This document shows, one piece after another, positions 48,328 to 58,541 of a DNA stretch of 64,000 bases. The DNA is taken from assembly GCA_037501455.1 (NCBI GenBank), contig CM074858.1:81380501-81444500 (forward strand), given 5' to 3'. The position numbers and the translations under genes were made by a program. The notes beneath the pieces are model-generated. The model worked only from the letters and a program-made list of their open reading frames with translations. It was not told the DNA's origin and searched no databases. The DNA comes from Lantana camara. Its lineage: Eukaryota > Streptophyta > Magnoliopsida > Lamiales > Verbenaceae. Numbering within the stretch: the stretch's first letter is position 1; the number at the start of each line of letters is the position of its first letter.

Positions 48328-51300
48328 TGTAACAGCCCGGATTTTTGAGATCAGGATAGCACGGGTAAGTAAAGGGTTAAGAGGAAAGCGTTTATAGCCT
48401 TAGCCCATTACACATTTCATTCTATGTGAATTATGTGCATCTATGTTTCGATTTATAATTGTGCCTTCTTGAGAGAACCATATCACTATTCATTCACCGA
48501 ACCCTAGACCTTTACCTAAACCTTAAGAAACCTTAGAAAGCTGATTCCCATATTTTCCAAATTCATATAATAGCTTTCATCATTCCGAAATACATTTTTT
48601 TTTAAATTGCTTGTTCAAAATTCCATTTAGGTCCCTAGTTACTATTCACCCTTAATTGTAGGAATTTTCGAAACACTTTACCTAATCGAAATTGGGCTCG
48701 ATAGAATCCTTGCAAAATTTTATGAATTTTGGTATGATTCCCAAACCCTAATTCTTGACATAGTTTCCGTAGAAATTAAAACCGGCCGAAAAACCCTAAT
48801 TTTGCCCTAAATTAGAAACTTTTGAATTTCAACGTTTTTCCTATGCAATATTATAACCATTACGATCCTTGGATTATTTTATGAATTTTAAGATATTTTC
48901 CAAACTCTAGTTCAAATCCTAGCTCGATTTATAAATTTTTTTTTATTTTTCCCGAAGTACTATTTCCACTGTAAAAACTAATTTTCAAACCGTCCAACAT
49001 TTGGTATCCAATATTACAGTCAAAACGATCCTTAAATTATTTCAAGAATCATGGACACTTTCTCGGAAATCAATTCACATTCTAGCTTCGTTTATGAATT
49101 TTATCGTATTTTTCAAAATTCCCGATCGACTACTACTTTAAATGTAGATGTTCAAACGTTAAGTGTTTATAACCATTAGAAAGCTCTTTCGATTCTCTTT
49201 CTTTTATAATTTCTCTCATTTCAAACTAAACCCTAAACATTCATCTACGAATTTATTATCATTTTTATCCTATTTTAGAATTATTTTTATTTTGTCATGA
49301 TTACTAAGTAAATTAATTATATCTTAAATATACACCTAGCATATACACCTAGCCCCTTAATAAATACATTAGCCTACTCAACCCCCTTAGTCATCATATA
49401 AACTATAGGATAATTGCAAGGTAAGCCCTTAACTCATACTTATAAATACCCTAACTCTCATTCACAAATTTCATACCAAAATCATCATATTTCCCCCCCC
49501 CTAAACCCACGGTTACAACCCCCTTCTCTCTCAAGGTGTGCTTTTATTTTATTATTTCATGCTTTATATTATGTTTTTAATATAATAATAATAGTAGCAT
49601 GCTTAGATTTAATTAAATTATGCATAATTGTTAGTTTTATGTATAATGTGCCTACATTATGGAATTTTATTTAATTAAATGCATGAATTATGATATGATA
49701 TAATGTGAATATGTATTTAAATAATTATGTTCTTCTTTTATTAAATTTATGCCTAGAATAATTTATTTAGAATTAATTTTATGATTAAAGTTACATAAAG
49801 TGCTACATTATAAGTTTAATTATGTGTTATGCACTTAGAACTTATTAAATATGATCATGAGCTAGTATGAACATATTCATAAGCTTAAGAACACATTGAT
49901 ATTGTTCTTGAACAATTAAAGGTGCACGTGTGATAGAGTGTGTGTGTGTGTGTGAGTTCGATTTTATGTTATAAAGTGTTTAATTCATAAGAAATTGAAT
50001 AGTAAATGTTTTCAATAGTAATTTTGACTTTTTGGTCAACAATTATTCAATTAATTTCGAAATTAATTTAAAAATAATTACAAAATAGGTTTTGGAATTT
50101 TTTAAGAAAGATTTTATCCAAATTATTCCAAAAATCGGTAAATTGCAAAATAATTTCAAATCCAACCTACATTGTCGAATTAAACCCTAAAACTTATTTC
50201 TAATATTCCAAATAGGATCATAATGTGAATAATAAATATATAAGTGGTTAAAGAATTCATAAAACTTAATTAATTAATTAAATTCCCTTAAATGGTTAAA
50301 ATTAGGTTTTACCGGGAATCCTCTAACATGTTAGATCTCATGTACCTTATGTGATTCTCTGATTAGAATAATAAGATCTAACTTGTTACTCTTTTAAATA
50401 TGAATATTGTATGCCTTATGTGCTTATTTGGTTAGAATAAAGAAATCTGATCCTGGTCCTATAATAGTCAATACTTACAGGCGAACTAGAATCCACATTT
50501 TAATGTCTGACTACCGATATAGGTGAGGGTTAAAACATTTTCAACTGGAATCATGTATATATCTATATCTAATTATAAAATGATTTCCAAATCTACCTAT
50601 CTATTATTTGATTTCCTATCTATACATATTAATATAATAAATATTCCTCTTTATGAGGAAAATACCATTAAGTCGGAATCAGGATCTTATCCGGACATTA
50701 TATACTTCAGTCCTATTAATACTAAGAACTGATTCCTGACTAAGCAAGTAAATCATTATTATTTATCAAAATGGGCCCGGCGCGCAGCTGTGTCGAGCAA
50801 TACTCGGAAGGCATCGGACCGAGGGTATTGTTGGTGCCACAGACCGCCACCAACTCTTGGTAGTGGTTTAGCTGGAGGTTAGTTACTCCACGCCAAGAGA
50901 CTTACAAGGGAGAATAACCTCCCTGGGAGAGATAGCTTCCTTCCACATATTACATATCGTTGGTAGGGTTTGCTCCCCTACTGACACTACGGTGTTGCGG
51001 AGTTATTATCTTACTTAGTTTTATTAAAGTACTGGTGCCTTGATCAGCCCGGTACTATTTTACAAATATTTTAAGGAGATTGGAGGGAGACGCCTTACTT
51101 GCAGGCGGTACAAATCTTTTATCAAACGGTTCATCAAACTCCAAGTTCCCCTATCCCGGTTTCAAACTTATGAACCGTATCATATTTGCTATATCCTATT
51201 GCTATTATTTTAGATCAAGATTTTCTTGATCACATAAATATATATACGTATACATATATCTATAAACTATCATACCCCCCATCACTTAGTCAGTTTGAGT

Positions 51301-51692
51301 AACCCTCCTCGTCTACTTTAAAACGCATGATTTCAGGCATCAAGGACGACATCTAGGGGTATCTTGAAGGAATACAATAGTAGGTTGGATCTGATCCTAA
51401 GAATACACGGCCTTGAGTTTATCCTCCGTAAAAGTAAACTATTTCATACCTTGTCCTTACATGGTATCCTGCTGCACCCTTTTGATCAATACACAAATTC
51501 TTTGTTCATCATACATTATCCTCCCCATTTATTAACAAAGTTTTAAACCTCTTTATCTTCCGCTGCACTATGTCACGCATTTTACTCATATATTATCTTG
51601 ACCGTTCACCGTAGTATTTCCTGAGTGTTGGAGCTAACCTCCACTTGGGGAATATTGCGGTGCGGGAGTTGTGGTGCTGGGGAGGTGCTACA
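48328..51692 (+). repeat. Right LTR of the composite gypsy element (3365 bp)
   Basis: TGTAACAGCCCGG to GAGGTGCTACA. It is the uninterrupted counterpart of 33972-44407 and shows the pre-insertion sequence at the nested LTR site (near 50350: TGTGATTCTCTGATTAG). A (TG)n tract occurs near 49938-49955. No array or gene was found. Confidence 0.9.
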
Positions 51693-52228
51693 ACTTAAAG
51701 TGGTATCAGAGCTCCAGGTTGCGGAAATCTGGGGTTCATAAAGTCTCATGAGTATTCTTGTATCCCTAGTGCTTAAATTATAATCAATCACTGTTTGGGG
51801 CGGCCGACCAGCATGTGATTTGTTACAATTGTAGTACTAAACCCTTCTTTCATCAAGCCCACCATATGATTTCAACTCATACCAACATCCGGAATGTTAT
51901 TGAATCCTTCAGTACTCTTCGAAACTATCAAATTTGTGGTAGATTTGGTTATAAGATCTACCTTTCTTTCATCGTTTTACTCATATTTCCAACTTGTAAA
52001 AACATTTCACTTATATTTCCAAGCTTATTCAAGTCTCAAGTTATTAGAAATGCTTCAAGATACCAGTAGGGCCGAAAAGTTAACATATTGATTTCTGTAC
52101 CTTTGTATATCTTACGTTGCTAAAAGTATTGTGCGTACTACTATTATTTGGAAACATTTATCCTCGTGACTATTTGCAAATCATTCTCAACTATCATGCA
52201 TTATATTCTCTCTATAAGGGTGATTGCA
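51693..52228 (+). other. PBS and leader, second copy after the right LTR
   Basis: PBS TGGTATCAGAGC recurs at 51701-51712, followed by the same 536-bp leader as 44408-44943, ending at the same base (GTGATTGCA). A normal element ends with its LTR, so this segment is unexpected. Divergence between the copies looks similar to that between the LTRs. Confidence 0.82.
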
Positions 52229-52235
52229 TTATATG

Positions 52236-52688
52236 CAAGACAAAAGGAAAGATCTTGCTCCTGATTCAAAAGATGTTGGGCCAAACGACATATTTTCTCA
52301 AGTTGTCGAAGAAGACAGATGGGGTAGAGTACGGATGTATGGCTACGGGATCTCCACGTCTGATGTATATGGTGATATTGCTGTTGGAGGTAAATCTTCT
52401 CGGAAGCATATAAATTACAAGAAAGATATTGATCAATTGAAGCAGATTGTACTAGAACAACAACAAGAAATACAAGAACTCGTAGAAGTGAACATGCAAC
52501 GATCACTTCATAACTCTCCTCCAGAAGACACGAGATTCCCTTCATCGTCATCATCCCGATTTCATGCTACAATAGTTCGGGCCTCGACACCAACATCAAT
52601 GAACAACATGCCTCTTCACATAAATAATTATTCCAACCATGCTAAATTTCAGAAGGAATTTTTTGATAATTTGTGTTTTTTGGAATGA
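52236..52688 (+). pseudogene. CACTA second gene, exon 6
   Basis: The exon restarts at CAAGA, which duplicates 33966-33970. It encodes the VGPNDIFSQVVEEDRWGRVRMYG motif region and YGISTSDVYGD, usual in Transposase_24-type proteins, then a predicted coiled coil (YKKDIDQLKQIVLEQQQEIQELVE) and a Ser-rich tail, with a stop at 52686-52688 or a splice to the next exon. The upstream open codons belong to retroelement leader, so this is not an independent gene. Confidence 0.78.
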
Positions 52689-53378
52689 GTCAGTGTTGGG
52701 AATAAGTTTATGGATATGTATTTTAAACTATTCAGTGAGTCAAAGGGTCGGAGTTCGGCGGTTGTTGTTGTGAAGTATAAAATGGAATACTGACATTGTT
52801 TCTGTTATGATGATCAATGATATGATCGAAAATATCTGAACACGAAATCTCTGTAAGTCAAACTATGCCTTATTTACTCTTTCATGCATGATGACAGTAC
52901 ATAACAGGGTTTATTTGCCCCTTTGAATTTGATTTTCCTCCAGTCTCCGTGAACTTTGATTGTCCTTGATGTTTTTATAGCAACACACTTTCTTGTTGCA
53001 TGGACTGTGCCTACTCTTTTGGATTTAGAGGTGAAATATCAGTACTTGATTCTCGTAGAACTCTCAGTACGTACTTATGCAAATTGTTTTGAAGTTGTTG
53101 GTTTTATTAAATCAATTATGGTAGTGAAGCTGCCCTCGTAGAACTCCCAATACGTACTTATGCAAATTGTTGTGAAGCTGTTGGTTTTATTAAAGAAATT
53201 ATGGTAGTGAAGCTGCCCTCATAGAACTATCAGTACGTACTTATGCAAATTTTCGTGAATTTGTTGGTTTTATTAAAGCAATCCTGGCAGTAAATCTTCC
53301 TGGTTTATATTCTTAATTATGTGTAGTTTGCTTGAGACTTTAAGGAATTTGCTAACATTTTTTTTAAATTGTATAGGT
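52689..53378 (+). other. CACTA intron, with triplicated 83-bp repeat
   Basis: There is no coding sequence. The stretch contains three tandem units of 83 bp (53052-53134, 53135-53217, 53218-about 53298), each with CAGTACGTACTTATGCAAATT-like and TTGGTTTTATTAAA segments. Units 1 and 2 are very similar; unit 3 is more diverged. An acceptor TTGTATAG lies at 53371-53378. Confidence 0.7.
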
Positions 53379-55380
53379 TGGGTAAAAAATATTACTAAAG
53401 AATGCATTTGATTTGTCAAAGACTATGGCAATTGGTATTGTTCGAAGTTTAGATCATTCGGACAGAGTTGGACAAGTATCTTTGGGAAACAATTGTTGTG
53501 AGGTGGTCATCAATGTTGTTGTGGATGCTGATGAAGAGTTATTACGACCTACATTGTAACGCCCCATTTTTCATATATGCAATATGTGATAATTTATAAA
53601 CATTACATAACCCTAGATGCATTATATTTTCTATGAACTTATATGAAATAATTGTTAGCGTGAGAAATTACGTGAATTATTTGACGAATGTGATTTAATT
53701 ATCTAATTGCCCTTAAGTGGTCATTTCTTGATTTGGTGAACTTAATTGCCTATAACTCTTTGGATTTAATTGAACACATTCCATGAACTAGAACTTCTTT
53801 GCACTAACTTAAATAGCTTAGGGACTAAGTTGCAAAATGTGTTGAGTCATGCATATAATTGGAAGACTTTGATAAATATTTCATTCATCTCTCTCTCATT
53901 CCATTTTATTTCATTTCATCCAAGAGAGGAAAATTACACACACACTCACCTAGTAAATACCGGTAATTACACCTCAAGGAGAGAAGGAGATTTCATCTCA
54001 AATTCAAGCTATATTTTGAAGAATTAGGGAAGCTAGGGTCATCAACATCACCATCTCTTCATCTCATCACCTATTTCTTGGATTTAAGATCTTCTTCCAG
54101 TTGACGTGGGACACGGACCATAATTATATCCTTATTTTGATCGTCACAGGTGAGGTTTAATTTCTAGATATGTATACATATGGAACCTGTACAACCTCTA
54201 CGTGATCTTTTAAGCCAAAATGTATGTATATCTATAATCTTTCTAAAACCTTAATGATAACAAGTGATCTCGTGATATATTGGACAATTGAGATATCGTG
54301 AATTGATTATGTTTTGGCGAGTAAAGCATGTTCACTTTGGGCCCGAGGGTAGTGTATGGAGTCACCTGGGAGGTAATCTGTGCACTATCCTCATCGTTTT
54401 GGGATCCCTTCTGAATCCACTAGGAGGTTTGGTGGAGGAAGAATATTCCATGCGTGGAAGTCATGTTCCTAACGCACACTGTTATTGGATGGCGGGGCCT
54501 TGCAATCCCCCATCAACCGTAGGAAGAAGGAGACTGGGGACGGGTCCGGCACCACGGATTATCCTCGGGTTGCACTTATTGATTGTCTTACTTGAATACA
54601 ATATGCACGAATGCACAATAATTGAACTGCATGATCACCTATTGATTAATAAAGCAAGCACGAATTGTACACAGTCGGAGTAAGGTTGGAAGAATTGACC
54701 TCACTCGCCGGGCCACTGATTGAAATGAATTGTAATTGATTGTATTGTTAAATTGGATAGTTGTAATCTCGGGCGAAGATTATTTCTTTTATTAATTTAT
54801 ATTGTTTCAACTGTAAAAGACTTTACCCGAGACTATAGCTTGCATGATGCGTGCGCTAATATTTATTTAAACCCCTCACTCAGTCTGTGGTAGACTGACA
54901 CCTCACACTTTTCAGGTACTTTCAGTGGTGTGGTAGGCGGGAGTCCGAGTTGTGTCCAGTTGTCGAGATGAGTCTAGCATTGCATTTTCATGTTATGGAC
55001 ATTTATGGATCAATTAGGTTGTTGTTATTGATATGGTGGAGATGATAATGTATTGATATAAAGTTGGAAGTTAACTCTTTTGGGATATTTGATATATGCT
55101 AATGAAATTATTATGCTTCCGCTTTAAATTCCTAGACTTGGACTTGAATGGTTTGAGGGTTAGTCCCGCCTAGCTAGTGAGTTTGTTATTATTGTCACCC
55201 GTTCGCCATGAGTCAGGTTCATATATGGACTACCCATTTCATGTGTGAGCTAGACTTATGGTGCGGGGGTGTGGCATCTCGGCGTTCCGGGTGCTACATA
55301 CATCCCATTTAAAAACGATTGGTGATGCGATTGGGGAGGTAGTTCCATGGCCAAAAGATATGGTAAGGGTTGTTCATTAG
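53379..55380 (+). pseudogene. CACTA second gene, last exon, split by solo LTR
   Basis: Coding parts are 53379-53554 and 55304-55380. The first gives NAFDLSKTMAIGIVRSLD, VGQVSLGNNCCEVVINVVVDADEELLRPT. After the LTR the reading continues SHLKTIGDAIGEVVPWPKDMVRVVH and stops at 55378-55380. The LGN..CEV..NVV.....LLRP......IG.A.G..V.WP pattern is the conserved C-terminus of the second protein of plant En/Spm elements. An early in-frame TAA follows the acceptor if the exon starts at 53379. Confidence 0.78.
53555..55298 (+). repeat. Solo gypsy LTR (1744 bp), TSD TACAT
   Basis: TGTAACGCCCC at 53555 to GGGTGCTACA at 55298, flanked by TACAT (53550-53554, 55299-55303). It resembles the 37350-39729 LTR but is about 640 bp shorter. 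The stretch that should hold the palindrome array is missing near 54090-54110, where GACGTGG directly precedes the GGTGAGGTTTAA block. Confidence 0.92.
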
Positions 55381-55411
55381 CTTTAACAACATTTCTTTCT
55401 ATCTATATTAA

Positions 55412-58322
55412 TGTAACGCCACGTGTTTTCACGCATGCAGGTAAGTGTTACGTGCACATTTACATTTAATTATATGATTTTATATTTTGATTAATTGGTT
55501 TAAACTCGTTTATAATTTGCATTATTTGTTTAAATCTCATATGAATTCCAATGTGTGCAACGAATATATGAATGAAATTGTGGAATGTGAATTTCATGAA
55601 TTTGGTGTTAATTGAAATCTTTCGTGTTATATGTGTGTGCCGTGGGCTTGATTGTAACTTATTTGAATGTTTTGGACTCAATTGGAAATTGAGTTTGGGC
55701 TTAATTGCCACTTTTTGAAAGTTTAGGGACCTATTTGTATAATAGGCAACCCTGAACGGTTTTCGCGAAATCTTGAGCTCCGGACCTCGAAATCGAGATC
55801 CGTTTTCGGCGTTGAACTCGTTTCGACGATACCTATTCTTTAAACTTGACCTTGTACCTTTTCGACATTCTTTGAACCTTTGACAATGAACCTTTCCATG
55901 GCCTCGACTTTATAACTTGTTTTGAACCTTTTACTTAAACGAACCGGACTTGGACCGACCCGAATCCTACCCATTTCTCCACTAGATATCAGCATTTCCT
56001 TCCTTATACTTACCTTTTCATCGATCATTAGCCATCCCAAGAGACAAGGAAGCTCCAAGAAAACCCTCCTTTTGATCTTCCATAATTTGAGCTCAAGATC
56101 AACTTTCATCCAATCTTCTTCCAAGGTAATTGGTGATTTGCAACCTCCATCTTCTCCTCTATCTTTTCATCTATGGAAACTTGGCATGAGTGGAGAATTC
56201 ATATGGTTTGAATGAAAGCATGATTTGGGGTTTGGTTCTTGGTCATTGGATTTCATGATTTAAAGTGAGATTTGAGGCATGGAAATTGTTACTTGAAGCT
56301 TCCTTATCGTTTCTATATACTTGAATTTCATATTGATTGATTATAGCATGAGTTACCATTGAAGGAGCTTAAAGCTTCCATGTTTGAAGGTTTGATTTTG
56401 GGTGATCATTTGCCAACCTTATGCATGAATTCTTGTAAATATGTATAAGTTACATGATTTGTATGAATTATATGGATTGAATTCGTGTCTAAGTGTACCT
56501 AAGAGCTTCCTTGTTGCTGCCCCTGCTCTTCAAAGCTTTTCCCTCGCCAAAACAGAGCTTTTGCTCTGTTTTTCCTCGCAAGACGACGAGCTGACAAGGC
56601 CGTGTCAGCTTTGAACTGAAAACAGACACGGCCGTGTTGGGCACTCGACTTGTGAAAAATAATTTCAGAAAATCGGACACGGCCGTGTCCAAATGCTTTG
56701 AAAACTCAACACGACCGTGTCAAGCCCTCGACTTGGGAATTTTAATTTTTAAACCTCGGACACGGCCGTGTCCAAATCCTTTGAAAATGTAACACGGCCG
56801 TGTCATTTGAATTGGCAGTTTTGGGGAACCTCTTTTCTTGCTTGTATCACGTTTATTGTTCGTATTCGTGAATTATGCAACGTGACTCCATTCAAGCTTT
56901 GAAGTATGATTGATTTATGACCTTGAAAGTTATATAAATGCAAGAATGAAGGTTATGAAAGTCATGAATGGAAATGAATACGATTGTATCGTATATTGAA
57001 CAAAACTTGGTGAATTATGTGTTTAATTGAATTCCATGGTATTCATGATCATATTTGGACATGTTCTTATGTTTTAAGCAATCCATAACATGCCATTGCA
57101 TAGCCGAGCGTCAAATGCGGTCATATTTGAGTCTCACACTACCTTTGTCACACAGACGTTGATCCTCTGGGAGCCGAGGTTGAGCAGTGAGGTCTTTGTC
57201 GGGTTCTTCTGTCTACCAGGTGGGTTTTCTTCTATTAGCTAAAGACATGACCCAAAACACCTAATGTGCAAGATTTTGGCCAAAACTGTATAAAGATATA
57301 TATCGAGTTTTCAACGAGTCAATGTTTTAATGTAAAGCCTTTAATTCGAATATCCTACCAAAAGTTTTGGCGAGAAATGAATGTTCACAATGAATGGGGG
57401 CCCGGGACTTAGTGTATTTGGTGAACTGGGGAAGCTTGGGCTGACGGGAATCCACATATACTAGTTCCATCAATTACGGTAACCTAGACTTCACTAGGAG
57501 ATTAGTGAAAGAAGGGGATCCGAGCTTTTGGGGATTCATGTACCCCTCTAGCACCAATGAATGAGGGTTCGGGCCTTGCAAACCCGTTCCCTAAGCGGAG
57601 AAAGAAGGAGTATATGAATGATCGAATGAATGTGCACGAAAGAATGAAATGCATGAACGAATGAATGAATAAATGATTAATGAATTACACAAGGTGTTGG
57701 TTGGAGATAATGCACGCCCTCTCGTCGGGCCACAAAGAACCTAATGAATGAAATGAATTGTTCTAATCCTATTCGTTGTATTTGACATCCCGCTTGGGAA
57801 AATTATTCCAAAACCTCGAATAAGGATTATAGCTTGCATGTATGTGTTTAAATTCCGCTATATTATGATATTAAGCCTGTTTTATACCCACCAGTCTATC
57901 TAAGACTGAACTCGAAGTTGTTTCAGTTCTTTTTACAAAAAGGGATGCTAGGCAGGATACAAGTCTGAGAGAGTCTTGCATAGTGTCTAGCCTTTCTTTC
58001 TTTACACTCATACGCTTATTTTATGGTATTTTGGATATTGTATATGAATTCGAGCGTACATGTATTTGGTATTGGTATTGATCTTCCTTGAACTTAAATG
58101 TTGGTACCTAGAGCACTAGCTCAATATATGGAATATGAATGATTGCTTCCGCTGTTCTGTTACCTTGTTGCCGTTGGGGTTTAAGTGATAGGTTAGTCCC
58201 GCCTGGCTTAGCGAGTGTGTATGTCCCCGTTCGCTATGATTTGGCACGTGTGTGGAAATCCATTTCATATACTGGTCGGGTCATAGTGCGGGGGATGTGA
58301 TGTCTCGCGCTCGGGCGTTACA
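55412..58322 (+). repeat. 5' LTR of gypsy element (2911 bp)
   Basis: TGTAACGCCACGTG to CTCGGGCGTTACA. It contains the palindrome array and the conserved 3' blocks common to gypsy LTRs here (TTAGTCCCGCCTGGC, CCCCGTTCGCTATG, GTGCGGGGGATGTGATG at 58193-58300). No gene is present; small open frames repeated in both LTRs are not supported. Confidence 0.92.
56591..56804. repeat. Paired-palindrome array, arms ACAC/GTGT (six units, strict 32/51 rhythm)
   Basis: Centres are at 56599.5, 56631.5, 56682.5, 56714.5, 56765.5 and 56797.5: spacings 32, 51, 32, 51, 32. Each pair plus its gap makes an 83-bp degenerate tandem repeat. Units include GGACACGGCCGTGTCC (twice), ACACGACCGTGT and ACACGGCCGTGT; the first is CTGACAAGGCCGTGTCAG. 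The linkers are AT-rich. Confidence 0.88.
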
Positions 58323-58330
58323 TCCTTGAG

Positions 58331-58342
58331 TGGTATCAGAGC
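58331..58342 (+). other. primer-binding site (tRNA-iMet type)
   Basis: TGGTATCAGAGC lies eight bases after the 5' LTR end, as in the other gypsy elements of the window. Confidence 0.9.
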
Positions 58343-58541
58343 GCAGGGTTACAAAACCAGAGTTCTAGTGTTGTGTTGAGTCAGTTAGGTCGTTCGGCTT
58401 TAAGAATTATTTGCTAATGTGAAGTAATTGCATTTTCGCGTGATAGTGTGCTTTGCTTCGTGATTTTGTAAGTGATTGAATTCATTGCATTGTCACGCAT
58501 GAACTAAATCTGGCATGCATGTTAGTGTTTGATTAGACAGG

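Larger units (their letters stand above)
33971..52235 (+). mobile_element. Composite gypsy element lacking gag, with extended terminal repeats
   Basis: The order is LTR (33972-44407, split by a nested LTR), leader with PBS (44408-44943), pol without gag (44939-48299), PPT, second LTR (48328-51692), then a second copy of the PBS and leader (51693-52228). GCAAGA flanks both sides (33965-33970, 52235-52240), and the CACTA exon reads through once the block is removed, so it behaves as one insertion. Seven bases (52229-52235) lie between the repeat end and the CAAGA flank. The element is old: pol is heavily damaged and the two LTRs differ by an indel of about 35 bp near 34300/48650. Confidence 0.82.
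12911..55411 (+). mobile_element. CACTA (En/Spm) DNA transposon, host of most insertions
   Basis: Transposase exons occur in order on the plus strand at 14102-16274, 26958-28763, 28893-29488, 33498-33888, 52236-52688, 53379-53554 and 55304-55380. The intervening blocks are retroelements with target duplications. Removing them leaves a transposon core of roughly 8 kb with two genes, as in plant En/Spm elements. Neither terminal repeat is seen: the left limit is approximate, and the right end lies beyond the gypsy element starting at 55412. Both genes carry multiple lesions, so it is non-autonomous today. Confidence 0.82.

Noticed and set aside
52224..52688. Stand-alone small gene of about 154 residues
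   Set aside because: The ATG lies in retroelement leader sequence; the rest is an exon of the CACTA second gene restarting at CAAGA.
56591..56804. CRISPR-like repeat array
   Set aside because: Units are short palindromes with alternating 32/51-bp spacing in a plant LTR, without uniform repeats and spacers, and without cas genes.
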